DNA from: Methanoculleus bourgensis MS2
GTDB taxonomy: Archaea > Halobacteriota > Methanomicrobia > Methanomicrobiales > Methanoculleaceae
DNA: 64,000 nt
Assembly: GCF_000304355.2 (NCBI RefSeq)
Contig: NC_018227.2
Coordinates: 1,984,001 to 2,048,000 of the forward strand
Reading direction: 5' to 3'
Under the pieces are notes generated by a model. That model saw nothing but the letters and a program-made list of their open reading frames with translations. It had not been told where the DNA came from and searched no databases. Within the stretch, counting starts at the first letter, position 1. Each line of letters starts with the position of its first letter. Positions 9,664 to 18,943 of this stretch are shown here, in pieces. Both the position numbers and the translations under genes were made by a program.

Positions 9664-10267
9664 CCCTTTTTTTTGAATGCTTCCAGCCCAGGACGCCGCC
9701 TCATGGGGTCTTCCGGCCTTGTTTATCCTCTATACTCCACCGCTACTGGACCGTTTCACCTTATGGTGCAGGTCCTGATGCATGGGAGCGATCCCACCTC
9801 ACGCGAAGCCGCGAAGAGCGCGAAGAGTCCCAGTTGGGGAGTACACGGACTTCGCGTCCTTCGCGGCTTCGCGTGAGGCTATAGTGCTCATTCCAGCACG
9901 TGCCAAAAATCTCTAAAATAAGATGACACGATGCACTACTGGGGCATTGCACCTGGAATCTCCATGATAACCGCCCCTGTTTGGCGAGTGGGAGGTTTCC
10001 AGGAGTCAGTTCATCAGGCTCCGGGGAACGGCTTTCCCGTGACTTTTCGCCACGCACTGCCCCCAGCCCCGTGGCGATTCCCACCGCGGTCCACTACCCG
10101 GAGTGAGCCGGGGGGGAAGGCGTATTTCATGGTGGTTTCATGCGCAACGTTGCCTCGCGGGAAAGGTTGCGAACAGCCAGCGTCCGGGGGAGCACCCCAT
10201 GAGCGTATCATCTGGCGTGCTCAAATCCTGCTCCCCGGGCCAAAAAAGTAGTTCTCTCTCCCTGCCT
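9664..10267. repeat. Intergenic repeat region with MITE-like copy B and a composite remnant
   Basis: Copy B runs from 9743 to 9939. Its left end is family-1-like (TGGACCGTTTCACCTTATGG), while its right end carries the family-2 inner terminus (AAATCTCTAAAATAAGATGA, then CACGATGCACTA), so it is a hybrid. Facing CGCGAAG blocks lie between. A second element begins at its right TA (about 9937) with TGGGGCATTGCACC and continues with CCATGATAACCGCCCC and CCCACCGCGGTCCACTACCC, related to the composite elements at 15.6 and 18.5 kb. No gene is seen. Confidence 0.65.
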
Positions 10268-11197
10268 TCACTCCAGCGAAGGCATGCCGCCGGCGAGTAG
10301 CCGCACAAGCAACGCTTTCTGCGCGTGGAGCCGGTTCTCGGCCTGGTCCCAGACGATGCTCTGCGGCCCCTCCATCACCTCGTCGGTGATCTCCTCTCCC
10401 CGGTGGGCGGGGAGGCAGTGCATCACGAGAGCATCGGGTGGCGCCTGCGCAAGAAGGCGGGAGTCTATGGTGTAGCCCTTGAGGGCCTTCAGGCGCTCGG
10501 CACGCTCCTGCTCGTCGCCCATGGAGACCCAGATATCGGTGTAGAGGACATCCGCATCCCTGACCGCTTCCTCCGGGTCCGTGACGATCGTGATCCTGCC
10601 GCCTGCCGCCCGCGCCTGGTTGATGAGGGCATCTTTCGGCTGGTAGCTAGGGGGACTTGCAATCACGATCTCCATGCCGGTCAGGGCGGAGGAGAGTATC
10701 CACGAGTTGCAGACGTTGTTGCCGTCCCCGATCCATGCGAGCCTCAGGTCGCGGAGGTCGTGGAACCGCTCAGTGAGGGTCATAATGTCAGCCAGCACCT
10801 GGCAGGGATGCTGTATGTCAGATAGCCCGTTGACGACTGGAACGGTTGAGTGCCGGGCGAACTCCTCGATGTTGGCGTGCTTGTAGGCCCGGATCATCAC
10901 TGCATCGACGTAGCGGGCAAGCACCCGCGCCGTATCCCTGATCTCCTCGCCCCGCCCGAGTTGCATATCCTGGGGGTTTAAGAAGAGCGCATGGCCGCCG
11001 AGGTCGGTCATCCCCACCTCAAACGAAACCCGGGTGCGGGTGGACGCCTTCTCAAAGATCATCCCGAGGCTCTTCCCCCTGAGGAACTCGTGCGCGGTCC
11101 CGGCAGATTTCAGCCGCTTGAGACGCATCGCGTCGGCGATGATGCTCTCAAGTTCATGCTCGTCGATATCGTTAAACGAGAGAAAATCTTTCTTCAT
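10268..11197 (-). CDS. argF: Ornithine carbamoyltransferase
   Basis: About 309 residues. Catalyses carbamoyl phosphate plus ornithine to citrulline. The carbamoyl-phosphate loop STRTR is at residues 52-56, the [11 protein letters not shown] motif is near 130, and the ornithine-side [10 protein letters not shown] motif is near 265. The ATG at 11197 is preceded by GAAGGAGAT and overlaps the purD stop by 4 bases (ATGA), so the two are translated in one operon. The frame is open upstream to 11221, but that portion lacks family support. Confidence 0.96.
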   Translation of the reverse strand: MKKDFLSFNDIDEHELESIIADAMRLKRLKSAGTAHEFLRGKSLGMIFEKASTRTRVSFEVGMTDLGGHALFLNPQDMQLGRGEEIRDTARVLARYVDAVMIRAYKHANIEEFARHSTVPVVNGLSDIQHPCQVLADIMTLTERFHDLRDLRLAWIGDGNNVCNSWILSSALTGMEIVIASPPSYQPKDALINQARAAGGRITIVTDPEEAVRDADVLYTDIWVSMGDEQERAERLKALKGYTIDSRLLAQAPPDALVMHCLPAHRGEEITDEVMEGPQSIVWDQAENRLHAQKALLVRLLAGGMPSLE

Positions 11198-12486
11198 GCG
11201 ATCTCCTTCATGTGCAGGCATCGTTTCTTGAGGGTATCCCTGGTGCCGATGTCCCTGCGGTAAAAGATGCGTCCCGAGACCGACGATGCCGCCTTCTCGG
11301 CGATAGCCTCAGCCTCCTCGAGGGTCGCGCCCCTCCCGACGAACGCGAGCGTCCGCGACGTCAGGGTATAGAGCGTCCCGTTCCGCTCTTCGACGTTTGC
11401 GTAGTAGAGGAGGGCGTCGCCGTAGTCGCCAAGGGTGAGAGGCTGATGAGCCACCGGGGCCTCAGGGTAGCCTTCGGGGACGAGATACTTGCAGACCGTC
11501 GCGTTATGGGCGAACCTGACATCTGACGGTGCGAGGTCCCCCTGCGTGATACGGGTGATGATATCCGCGAAGTCCGACTCCAGGAGCGAGAGGACGTTCA
11601 TGGCCTCCGGGTCCCCGAAGCGGGCGTTAAACTCGATGACCTTCGGGCCTTCGCGTGTGTTCATGAACTGGCCGTAGAGGATCCCCCGGTACGGCGCTCC
11701 CTCCTCACGCATAGCCGCAACCGTATCCTCCATAATCCTGAGCGCTTTTTCATAGTCAGATCGGGAGACGAAGGGGAGCATATGGTCGGACATGGAGTAT
11801 GAGCCCATCCCGCCGGTGTTCGGCCCCACATCCCCCTCGTATGCGCGTTTGTGGTCCTGAACGAGAGGCATGGGCACCAGGTGCTCGCCGTCGACGAACG
11901 CCTGGAGGGTGAACTCCTCCCCAAGCAACCGCTCTTCCAGGACGACGTCCCCGCCGATCTGCCTGGCGTACTCGACCGCCCCTGCCGCATCGACGTGCTC
12001 ACCCATGATCCGCACACCCTTCCCCCCGGTGAGCCCGATAGGCTTGATAGCAAGGTCCCCGTCGTAGGCCTCAATGAACCGCCGCGCCTCCTCCGGGTCA
12101 TGGCAGACATGGTACTCCGGACAGCCTGCGATACCGTGCCGCTCCATCAACCGGCGGCAGAACGCTTTATCTGTCTCAATCCTGGCTGCCGCACGGGTCG
12201 GCCCCATGCAGGGTATCCCCGCCGCCTCGAGGTGATCGACGATGCCTGCCTCAAGAGGCGCCTCCGGTCCGATGACTGCAGCGTCGAGCCCGTTTTCGGT
12301 AGCGAATTTGACTATCTTTGGGGTATTGGTCTCTTTCTCGATGAGCACCCGCTCTGCGACCCGGGCTATCCCGGGGTTCCTTCGTGCCATGACCGAAAAT
12401 ATTCTCACGCCACTGTTGCAGGAAAGCGCCCTGGTGATCGCATGCTCTCTGCCACCACCACCTACAACGAGAACTTTCATATCCAT
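11194..12486 (-). CDS. purD: Phosphoribosylamine-glycine ligase (GAR synthetase)
   Basis: 430 residues, ATP-grasp enzyme of purine synthesis joining glycine to phosphoribosylamine. The N-terminal [13 protein letters not shown], the ATP-grasp loop [13 protein letters not shown] near 150, [10 protein letters not shown] near 220 and the metal-binding [12 protein letters not shown] near 290 are all present. Length is usual for the single-domain archaeal enzyme. It sits third in the minus-strand set carS-pyrE-purD-argF and overlaps argF by 4 bases. Confidence 0.96.
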   Translation of the reverse strand: MDMKVLVVGGGGREHAITRALSCNSGVRIFSVMARRNPGIARVAERVLIEKETNTPKIVKFATENGLDAAVIGPEAPLEAGIVDHLEAAGIPCMGPTRAAARIETDKAFCRRLMERHGIAGCPEYHVCHDPEEARRFIEAYDGDLAIKPIGLTGGKGVRIMGEHVDAAGAVEYARQIGGDVVLEERLLGEEFTLQAFVDGEHLVPMPLVQDHKRAYEGDVGPNTGGMGSYSMSDHMLPFVSRSDYEKALRIMEDTVAAMREEGAPYRGILYGQFMNTREGPKVIEFNARFGDPEAMNVLSLLESDFADIITRITQGDLAPSDVRFAHNATVCKYLVPEGYPEAPVAHQPLTLGDYGDALLYYANVEERNGTLYTLTSRTLAFVGRGATLEEAEAIAEKAASSVSGRIFYRRDIGTRDTLKKRCLHMKEIA

Positions 12487-12511
12487 CTATTTGCCCGCTC
12501 TTAAAAAATGC

Positions 12512-13024
12512 TTATCCGTTCAGCAGTTCACTGACCCGCACAAGTGCAGAGAGGGAAGCGCCTTTTTTCGCCAGCGCCTCACCAGCGCCTGCTTCCCGGT
12601 CAACAACAGTCACCACCCGGTCGACATGCGCACCTGCGGCACGCAGCGCCTCAAGGCCGTAGAGAGCGCTCCCCCCGGACGTGGTCACATCCTCGACCAG
12701 CAGCACATCCCTGCCGTCCACGTCACCGATGATCGTTCCGGCTTTGCCGTGATCTTTCTCCTCCTTTCTGATGATCGCGTACGGCCTGCCGCTTGCAAGC
12801 GAGACGGCGACGGCGATCGGCACGGCACCGACCGCCACCCCGGCCACCATCTCGAACTCCCAGCCTTCGGCGATGGTCTTCCCTATCGCCGCAAGGACGA
12901 CGGGGTTCGTTGTTGCGGCCTTGATGTCGATGTAGTAGGTACTCCGGGCTCCCGATGCGAGGACAAAGTCCCCGAACTCGATAGCCCCGCTCTCAAGTAG
13001 CAATGTTGCGATTGGATTCACCAT
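12512..13024 (-). CDS. pyrE: Orotate phosphoribosyltransferase
   Basis: 170 residues. Forms orotidine monophosphate from orotate and PRPP. The PRPP-binding motif LLVEDVTTSGGSA lies near residue 105, with YYIDIKAATTNP near the N-terminus. Length fits archaeal single-domain PyrE. It overlaps the 3' end of carS by 7 bases and is followed by purD after 25 bases, so it belongs to the same transcription unit. Confidence 0.95.
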   Translation of the reverse strand: MVNPIATLLLESGAIEFGDFVLASGARSTYYIDIKAATTNPVVLAAIGKTIAEGWEFEMVAGVAVGAVPIAVAVSLASGRPYAIIRKEEKDHGKAGTIIGDVDGRDVLLVEDVTTSGGSALYGLEALRAAGAHVDRVVTVVDREAGAGEALAKKGASLSALVRVSELLNG

Positions 13025-13581
13025 GGTACTTCTTTTACTCCAATGTAGTAGCCGATAATGTTCACCACCCGGTGAAGGAGCGGTGTGATGATGACGATCC
13101 AGACTGCAATGGGTAAGGTAATATTCTCAAACAACCACTGGGGGTAAATCAGGAGCATGAGCAGGAAGGAACCGATAACCAGGTCGTACTGGTCGGCTAT
13201 GGGCCAGGACTCCCCCCGCTCCTTACCGAGTCTCCGCTTTAAGAAGCTCTTGACGAGATCGCCGAGGAGTGCGCCTGCCGCAAGCAGCGTAACAGAGAGG
13301 AGCGTCTGTCGGGGGAGTACAGTCAGGTTGAACGAGGACCAGGCCCAGATCTCGACAAGACCCGCGAGTATTCCACAGAGCACGCCGCCGAAGAATCCCC
13401 GGTACGTCTTGCCATCGCCAAAGACCCTCCTGCTGTCACTGCACACCTTCCCGAAATCGATGGGGGTCCCGCCGCCGAGGGCTGCAGCCGCTGAATTCGG
13501 CACGTACGCCGGAATCATGATCCACAATGCCGCCAGCAGCGAAAAGATCCAGTACCCTATGGCAGTATTCTCAAGCGTCAA
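13018..13581 (-). CDS. carS: CDP-archaeol synthase
   Basis: About 187 residues with four to five membrane segments. CarS transfers CMP from CTP to digeranylgeranylglyceryl phosphate, activating the archaeal lipid core for polar head-group attachment. The conserved stretch DFGKVCSDSRRVFGDGKTYRG and the later LKRRLGKERGESWPIADQYD match the family. The start codon is TTG at 13581. A TATA-like box at 13599-13608 lies about 20-25 bp upstream, so the message is probably leaderless. It diverges from the tetraether-synthase-like gene, linking two membrane-lipid functions. Confidence 0.92.
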   Translation of the reverse strand: MTLENTAIGYWIFSLLAALWIMIPAYVPNSAAAALGGGTPIDFGKVCSDSRRVFGDGKTYRGFFGGVLCGILAGLVEIWAWSSFNLTVLPRQTLLSVTLLAAGALLGDLVKSFLKRRLGKERGESWPIADQYDLVIGSFLLMLLIYPQWLFENITLPIAVWIVIITPLLHRVVNIIGYYIGVKEVPW

Positions 13582-13598
13582 TACTCAGTACAATCAGT

Positions 13599-13611
13599 AA
13601 TTATAAAGATT
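13599..13611. promoter_or_regulatory. Shared TATA region of the divergent lipid genes
   Basis: AATTATAAAGATT reads as an acceptable archaeal TATA box on both strands. On the minus strand it sits about 20-25 bp before the carS start; on the plus strand about 50-60 bp before the radical SAM start. Only about 80 bp separate the two genes, so one site may serve both. Confidence 0.45.
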
Positions 13612-13660
13612 AAAGTGTCGAAATATGAGATACGAATGAATGATGGGCACAGGTGAGAGA

Positions 13661-15130
13661 ATGCTGATAAAGAAGACAAAGAGCCTCTGTCCTACGTGCG
13701 GTAGCGTGCTTGACGCCGATATCGTCGAGGAGGAGGGAAAGGTCTGGCTGGTCCGTACCTGCCCAGATCACGGCACGTCCCGCGCCCTCTACTGGTCGGA
13801 CGCCGAGATGTACCGGAGGTTTGATGCCTATGAGTGCATCGGAAGCGGGGTTTTGAACCCCCAGAAGGCCGCTTCACCGGCCGGGTGTCCGAACGATTGC
13901 GGCATCTGTCCAAATCACCGGTCAACGACGCTGCTTGCCAATATCGACCTGACGAACCGGTGTAACCTTAACTGCGACTTCTGTTTTGCGAACGCGCGGG
14001 CATGCGGCTACGTCTACGAACCGACCTTTGATCAGGTCGTCGATATGATGCGCATGCTGCGCGCGGAGAAGCCGGTGCCGGTTCCCGCCGTCCAGTTCTC
14101 CGGCGGTGAACCGACGATGCGCGACGACCTTCCTGAGCTTATCAGGAAAGCGAAAGAACTCGGGCTCTACCAGGTGCAGGTCGCGACAAACGGTATCAGG
14201 ATCGCGCAGGACCCCGACTACATCGCTGAACTGAAGGAGGCGGGGCTCTCCACCGTCTACCTGCACTTCGACGGCATAACCCCAAAGACCAACTCGAAAC
14301 TCGCAAGCGACCGGCGGGCCATAGCGAACTGCGAGAAGATCGGCATGGGGGTGGTGCTGGTGCCCACGGTCATCAACGGCAGGAACGACCACGAGGTGGG
14401 TGCCATCATCAAGTATGCCGCAGAGCACATCAAGACCATCCGGGGCGTCAACTTCCAGCCGGTGGCGTTCACCGGTGCTGCAAGCGAGGATGATGTCAGG
14501 AAAGAGCGCATCACCATCCCGGAACTTGCGGAGCGGATTGAGGAGCAGACAGACGGCATCATCAAGAAAGATCACTTCTATCCGGTGCCCTGTGTCGTCC
14601 CGATATCGAGGCTGGTCGAGGCGTATACAGGCAAACCCCAGGTTACGTTCACCACGCACCAGCACTGTGGTGCGGCGACCTACGTCTTCGTCACCGATGA
14701 GGGGATGGTCCCGGTCAACAAGATGGTGGATGTCGACGCGTTCTTTGAGTCGGTCGAGAAGATGGCGACAAAACTCGCGAAGGGCGGGTCGATCAACAAA
14801 TATATGACCCTTGTCGAGGGCGTCAAGGATCTCTACAACTCCACGAGGAAGGCGGAGCAGAAGAATACGGCAGAGTTCCTGAAACTGATCGGTAAAACTC
14901 TTGTGCTGCAGGATTTCGAGGCACTGCGTGAGTTCCACTGGAACGCCCTCTTCATCGGCACGATGCACTTCATGGACGCTTACAACTACGATCTTTGCCG
15001 GGTGCAACGGTGCTGTATCCACTATGCGACTCCCGACGGCCGCCTGATCCCGTTCTGCACCTACAACAGCGGTCCGGTCTACCGGGAGCAGGTCTGGAAA
15101 GCCTTCGCTCAACCTCAGAAAGACGAGTAA
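13661..15130 (+). CDS. tes: Radical SAM protein, tetraether lipid synthase (Tes) type
   Basis: About 489 residues of the MJ0619-like family, whose member Tes joins two archaeol chains into glycerol dialkyl glycerol tetraethers. The radical SAM cluster motif CNLNCDFC lies near residue 105, preceded by an N-terminal Cys pair (CPTCGS), CPDHGTS, and CPNDCGICPNH, which probably bind further metal. SGGEPTMRDDLPEL supports SAM binding. I choose the ATG at 13661 because GGTGAG lies 4 bases before it; an in-frame ATG at 13640 lacks this. Placement opposite carS supports a lipid role. Some family members have other methylation or coupling roles, so the exact product is inferred. Confidence 0.8.
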   Translation: MLIKKTKSLCPTCGSVLDADIVEEEGKVWLVRTCPDHGTSRALYWSDAEMYRRFDAYECIGSGVLNPQKAASPAGCPNDCGICPNHRSTTLLANIDLTNRCNLNCDFCFANARACGYVYEPTFDQVVDMMRMLRAEKPVPVPAVQFSGGEPTMRDDLPELIRKAKELGLYQVQVATNGIRIAQDPDYIAELKEAGLSTVYLHFDGITPKTNSKLASDRRAIANCEKIGMGVVLVPTVINGRNDHEVGAIIKYAAEHIKTIRGVNFQPVAFTGAASEDDVRKERITIPELAERIEEQTDGIIKKDHFYPVPCVVPISRLVEAYTGKPQVTFTTHQHCGAATYVFVTDEGMVPVNKMVDVDAFFESVEKMATKLAKGGSINKYMTLVEGVKDLYNSTRKAEQKNTAEFLKLIGKTLVLQDFEALREFHWNALFIGTMHFMDAYNYDLCRVQRCCIHYATPDGRLIPFCTYNSGPVYREQVWKAFAQPQKDE

Positions 15131-15229
15131 CAGCCCATCATACGCCGGGGATGAGATCCCGCCCTCTCCCCAATCTTTTTTCTCTCCCAGATTCGGTGAT
15201 GCCCTCAACGGGTGTTGCGGCCGTCAGCG

Positions 15230-15397
15230 CTGGTGGATCGGTGCATCTACTCTTGTCCATACGGTTGTTGTGTCATGTGGAAGCACGCGAGAGCGCGCGA
15301 AGGGGACTGTACCGTCCAGCAACCGTCCTTCGCGCGAGAGCGCGTGAGGTGGTGATCTGTACCAGGACCCGCAAGATAGGGTGAAATGCTCCACTAG
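15230..15397. repeat. MITE-like element, family 1, copy C
   Basis: Left end CTGGTGGATCGGTGCATC is diverged; right end ATAGGGTGAAATGCTCCACT reaches the CTAG at 15394-15397. Facing blocks of CGCGA-type units lie inside (GCGAGAGCGCGCGAAG against CTTCGCGCGAGAGCGCG). It shares its right CTAG with copy D. The 100 bp between the radical SAM gene and this element show nothing. Confidence 0.7.
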
Positions 15398-15572
15398 TGT
15401 ATCATTTCATCTAATATTGTCCATGCAATACCATCTCACGCGAAGGGCGCGAAGCCGCGAAGTTCGGTTGCTGGGCGGCAGAGTCCCCTTCGCGTTCTTC
15501 GCGTCTTCGCGTGAGGTGGCGATCGCTCGCCCCGCATCAGGACCCGCAACATAAGGTGAAACGGTCCACTAG
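15394..15572. repeat. MITE-like element, family 1, copy D
   Basis: 179 bp between two CTAG sites, with termini TGTATCATTTCATCTAATAT and, reversed, TGGACCGTTTCACCTTATGT. Almost identical in length and sequence to copies A (919-1096) and L (37837-38015), so these three moved recently. Middle copy of a three-element tandem that shares CTAG junctions on both sides. Confidence 0.8.
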
Positions 15573-15861
15573 TGGAGCATTTCATCTACTATTGTCCATG
15601 AAGACCTCCCCGGGAGGCTCCCCTGCTCTGCTCCATCGTGCCCCGGGTCCGTCTTGTGCGGGGAGGAGGCGAGCCCCCTCCCCTGCCCCCACCCCCCGGG
15701 GTGATAGCCACCACGGTCCACTGCCCGGGCGAGCCCGGGGAATAGGTCGCGTTCCTGTGTGCAGCCTCTCGCTCTGGCCCATGAATGCTCCCGCGCGGCT
15801 TTCCGCGAGAGGATGGTGATCTGCACCGGAACCCGCGAAATAAGGTGAAATAGCCCACTGG
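15569..15861. repeat. Composite MITE-like element, copy E, with GC-rich core
   Basis: The termini are family 1 (TGGAGCATTTCATCTACTAT; right end AAATAGCCCACTGG), but the CGCGAAG hairpin is replaced by a GC-rich core (GCCCCCTCCCCTGCCCCCAC, GGTCCACTGCCCGGGCGAGC). The reversed form of the same core is in the element at 18493-18763. No coding capacity. Its right end lies 27 bp from the stop of the next gene. Confidence 0.65.
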
Positions 15862-15887
15862 TGGCGGGATGGCGTTTGTGGTGCCGC

Positions 15888-16826
15888 TCACGGAAACGGG
15901 AGTTCGTAGCCGTCACCGTTCTGGATGGCGAGCGCGGCGATGGCGAGATCCTGTATGGCAAGTCCCGTGGAGTCGAATATCGTGATGGCGCCAGGGGATG
16001 ACCGCCCCTTCTGTCCGGTGACGACCTCGCCGAGGGTTCCTGCAATCTGGTCGGGATCGTAACGGCCGGTGCTTATCGGCACATTGATCTCGCCTGAATG
16101 GATCGCCTGGCAGGGGTCGTCGACGAAGACTTCCGCCTTCAACAGGAGTGCAGGGTCCAGTTCCTGTTTGCCGGGCGCGTCGGCGCCGATCGCGTTGATG
16201 TGCGTCCCCTCGTGGATCCACTCTGCCATAACGAGCGGTGTTGTCGACGGCGTGGCTGTGATCAGCACGTCACAGTCGCAGGCGTGTTCGATAGGGACGC
16301 TCCGGGCGTTGTAATCAGCGTAGCGGGCTGCAAACGCCTCCGCACTCTTCTCTGTCCTGCTCCAGACCCGGATCTCCTCGACCGTGAGTGCCGCAATCGT
16401 CGCCTCGACCAGCGCTTCAGTCTGCCGCCCGGCCCCTATGACACCGAGGGTGATGGTTTGCCGGGGCGCGAGGTATCTTGCCGCCACGGCACCTGCCGCC
16501 CCGGTGCGCATCGCCGTAAGTTCGGTGGCGTTGATGATCGCCGTCGGAGCGCCGGTCCCCACATCGATGAACACGGTGAGCGCCATGACGGTAGGAAGAC
16601 CTCTGACGCGGTTATGCGGGTTGACGTTGACGATCTTCACCCCGGCAAGACCGAGCTTTGGGAGGTATGCGGGCATCGTCCGGAAATCGCCGCTCTCAAC
16701 AAGCGCCACGTAAACCTTCGGTGGCATCTGGACATCCCCCCTTCCGTGCTCCGCAAACACCGCCTCAATCGCCCTGTTCACCTCGGCGTAAGACGGATAT
16801 CCGGAATGAACCGGGTAATACCTCAT
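15888..16826 (-). CDS. Ornithine cyclodeaminase/mu-crystallin family protein, probably alanine dehydrogenase
   Basis: 312 residues. The NAD-binding loop GVIGAGRQTEALVEA lies near residue 130 and the substrate-side stretch KIVNVNPHNRVRGLPTVMA near 65. Archaeal members include NAD-dependent alanine dehydrogenase and ornithine cyclodeaminase; the sequence alone does not decide, though archaeal Ala is the commoner assignment. The start at 16826 (MRYYPVHSGY) is preferred because GGGGTGATC precedes it; the frame is open to 17027 without family similarity. Monocistronic, with repeats on its 3' side. Confidence 0.85.
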   Translation of the reverse strand: MRYYPVHSGYPSYAEVNRAIEAVFAEHGRGDVQMPPKVYVALVESGDFRTMPAYLPKLGLAGVKIVNVNPHNRVRGLPTVMALTVFIDVGTGAPTAIINATELTAMRTGAAGAVAARYLAPRQTITLGVIGAGRQTEALVEATIAALTVEEIRVWSRTEKSAEAFAARYADYNARSVPIEHACDCDVLITATPSTTPLVMAEWIHEGTHINAIGADAPGKQELDPALLLKAEVFVDDPCQAIHSGEINVPISTGRYDPDQIAGTLGEVVTGQKGRSSPGAITIFDSTGLAIQDLAIAALAIQNGDGYELPFP

Positions 16827-17496
16827 GAACCGATCACCCCATGACGGCCGGGAAGGAATGCATGCAGCCATGCCCCCGGCAGGGTACAGGTATACATGCA
16901 CCTCCCTCCGGCCCGGCAGGGAGATTAACCTGTTGGTGCAAAGGGGCTGAACGGCAAACCCCCCGCTTGCCTGAGAGTTCCCGGGAATGGCAGATGCTGA
17001 AGCGCCGCACCGTAAGCCGCAGTCCACCGGAGATGGGCGGTCCCCTGAAAAACAACAGGAGGTCGTCCCAGAACGCCTATGAGGCCGTTTCGGTCACAGG
17101 TGCAACCGATGAAAATCCCGAAGGACGATAGCCGCCGGGAAGTCGTGTTTTGGAGCACCGAATGTGCGGGCGAGGTGGGGGAGTTCGTGCGTCGGGCCGC
17201 CTTCGGGGTGGGAGCGCGCTCCCTCCCCCCGTAAGAAAGCGCGCCATGAGCCGTCGGCTCATAGATGAGCATGAAAAACGGCGGTGGCCCCGCCCGTATC
17301 GGTAACAGTGGTTTGTTCTAGCGGATGCTCTGCATACCTATGAGGTGTTTTTCATACCAGCCATGATCCCCCCACTCGACAAATTGAGGTGAATTTCATG
17401 GGAAATTTTAGATCTAATGGCCCAGTAATTTCGTTACCGCCAAGGTTATTGAATAATATTTCATTTAATCCTCCTTATGTTCGGGGTTTATTTCGT
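16827..17496. repeat. Intergenic region with repeat R3a and a composite-element remnant
   Basis: No gene is supported. 17241-17355 resembles 26389-26512: GCGCGCCATGAGCCG, a short palindrome around GAGCCGTCGGCTC, GATGAGCAT, TATCGGTAA and GCGGATGCTCTGCATACC recur in the same order. 17361-17428 resembles the right part of copy F (CATGATCCCCCCACTCG, AAATTGAGGTGAATTTCATG). From about 17330 the DNA becomes AT-rich towards the next promoter. Confidence 0.5.
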
Positions 17497-17510
17497 AATA
17501 TTTATAATCG
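17497..17510 (+). promoter_or_regulatory. Candidate TATA promoter
   Basis: AATATTTATAATCG lies 27 bp before the ATG at 17537 in an otherwise AT-rich stretch, the normal archaeal TATA spacing for a leaderless transcript. It would serve the small frame at 17537 and possibly the pilin-like gene behind it. Confidence 0.5.
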
Positions 17511-17536
17511 ATTTGATTAATTTATCATTAACGTGA

Positions 17537-17881
17537 ATGTCCAGCGAACGTAACCGGCCTGCACGGGTGGAGCTTCGGGATCCCCCAAAACGGGTCAGGA
17601 ATGCAGCATACGAGCGGCGCAGAGATCCGGGTTCACGGCAGCAAAACCCGGTGCTCCACCTGAACGGCGGGCCGTGTGATCTCTTCTCGTCGGTAAGGAC
17701 ATTAATCGCCCGGCCGCCGGGCACACCGGGCCTGATCCGGCTTGATGCCTGCAGGGGCGACTCCTTTGAGGGAGTCTGGCGGGAGCACACCGACGCCGCC
17801 AGATGGAACGAGATACAGGGTATGGGAAGGGGACCGGACCGGTACCGGAACCTGGCGCAGTGGTACGGGATGCCGTATTAG
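17537..17881 (+). CDS. Hypothetical protein, uncertain
   Basis: A 114-residue frame, Arg-rich, without recognised motifs (MSSERNRPARVELRDPPKRV at the N-terminus). Its only positive support is a well-placed TATA-like box 27 bp upstream and its position 20 bases before a pilin-like gene. The composition (many Arg and Pro) is also what a chance GC-rich frame gives. It may be a short leader gene of the pilin operon or not coding at all. Confidence 0.3.
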   Translation: MSSERNRPARVELRDPPKRVRNAAYERRRDPGSRQQNPVLHLNGGPCDLFSSVRTLIARPPGTPGLIRLDACRGDSFEGVWREHTDAARWNEIQGMGRGPDRYRNLAQWYGMPY

Positions 17882-17900
17882 GGTCCGGTCGTCTGGTCCC

Positions 17901-18449
17901 ATGAGGAAGGCGCGCTCGCCAGCGTCCCCTGTTAAAAGCATCGCCGGGAATGAGCGCGCGCTTTCACATACGCACGCCACACTCCTGATGGTCGCCCTCA
18001 CCATCATCCTCGCCGCTCTTCTCCTGCTGATGCTGCTCGCGATGATCCCCTCCTGGTCGTGGGCGGAGCCTGCGCAACCGCCGGTCATCATCACCGATAT
18101 CATCCACACCAGCACCGAGACCGGGAAAATGAAGCATGCAAGCAGGGTCTTTCTCCTCAACAACGGCAGTACGGTCTACAAGAACGATGACCTGAGAGCA
18201 GTCTTCTACCGGAACGGACAGCTGGCCGCCATCGTCCAGACCCTGAACGGCTACCTCCTCATCAAGTCGCACCATGACGGGGTACGGTATCTCAGGTATG
18301 AGGGCTGCCGCAGCCCATACTGGAACCCGGGCGAGGAGATGGAAGTGGATCTCACTGATGGCACCCTTATCCCGGGCGTAAAGGTTACCGTAGAGATCAT
18401 AGATAAAAAGACGGAGAAGGTGATCTCAAAACACACGGTGGTGGCATGA
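17901..18449 (+). CDS. Archaeal pilin-like (type IV pilin N-terminal domain) secreted protein
   Basis: About 182 residues. The N-terminus has a basic stretch followed by NERALSHTHATLLMVALTII and a long hydrophobic segment, the pattern of archaeal pilin-like proteins processed by a PilD/FlaK-type prepilin peptidase. The rest (about 120 residues) is a beta-rich exterior domain (VFLLNNGSTVYKNDDLRAVF, YNPGEEMEVDL-like). The usual SPVVGTLL stretch has become SHTHATLL, so processing may differ. The ATG at 17901 is the last before the hydrophobic segment. It is probably an exposed adhesin or minor pilin. Confidence 0.6.
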   Translation: MRKARSPASPVKSIAGNERALSHTHATLLMVALTIILAALLLLMLLAMIPSWSWAEPAQPPVIITDIIHTSTETGKMKHASRVFLLNNGSTVYKNDDLRAVFYRNGQLAAIVQTLNGYLLIKSHHDGVRYLRYEGCRSPYWNPGEEMEVDLTDGTLIPGVKVTVEIIDKKTEKVISKHTVVA

Positions 18450-18492
18450 GGGGGACCGCCCATAAAGACCACATATTTCTGTTAGCACGCTC

Positions 18493-18763
18493 CTAGTAGG
18501 CCATATCACCTTATCTTGCGGGTTCTGGTGCGGATCACCAACCGCTCGCGTGAGGCAATGTTACACATGAACACGACCTATTCCCCGGGCGAGCCCGGGC
18601 AGTGGACCGTGGTGGGAATCGCCCCGGGGGGTGGGGGCGGGGAGGGGGATCGCCCCCTCCCCGCACAAGCCGGACCCGAGGCACGATGGAACAGAGCCAT
18701 GATCCCCCACTCGCCAAATTGGGGCGGTTTTCATGGGAAATGTTAACTGAAATGCTCCACCAG
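18493..18763. repeat. Composite MITE-like element, copy F
   Basis: Left terminus after CTAG reads TAGGCCATATCACCTTATCT and the right one GAAATGCTCCACCAG. The core is the GC-rich module of copy E in opposite orientation (CCCGGGCGAGCCCGGGCAGT, GACCGTGGTGGGAATCGCCC), followed by an AT-richer piece also seen at 17361-17428. It directly abuts copy G. Confidence 0.65.
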
Positions 18764-18936
18764 TGGACCATTTCACCTTATCTTGCAGGTCTTGATGCAG
18801 ATCACCGGTCTCACACGGACAGCCACGCGGGAGAGCGCGAAGGGGACTCTACCGTCCAGCAACCGAACTTCGCGCTCTTCGCGACTTCGCGTGACGCAAC
18901 AATCGCATGGAAATATTAGATACAATGATCCACTAG
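18760..18936. repeat. MITE-like element, family 1, copy G, abutting uspA
   Basis: 177 bp, left terminus TGGACCATTTCACCTTATCT, right terminus ATTAGATACAATGATCCACT ending at CTAG 18933-18936. Internal facing CGCGAAG blocks are present. The ATG of the stress-protein gene follows 7 bases later. Inside the right terminus GAAATATTAGA (18909-18919) lies about 25-30 bp before that ATG and could act as a TATA box. Confidence 0.75.
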
Positions 18937-18943
18937 ACTCATT

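Noticed and set aside
13922-15208. 428-codon open frame on the minus strand
   Set aside because: Antisense to the radical SAM gene; no recognisable motif.
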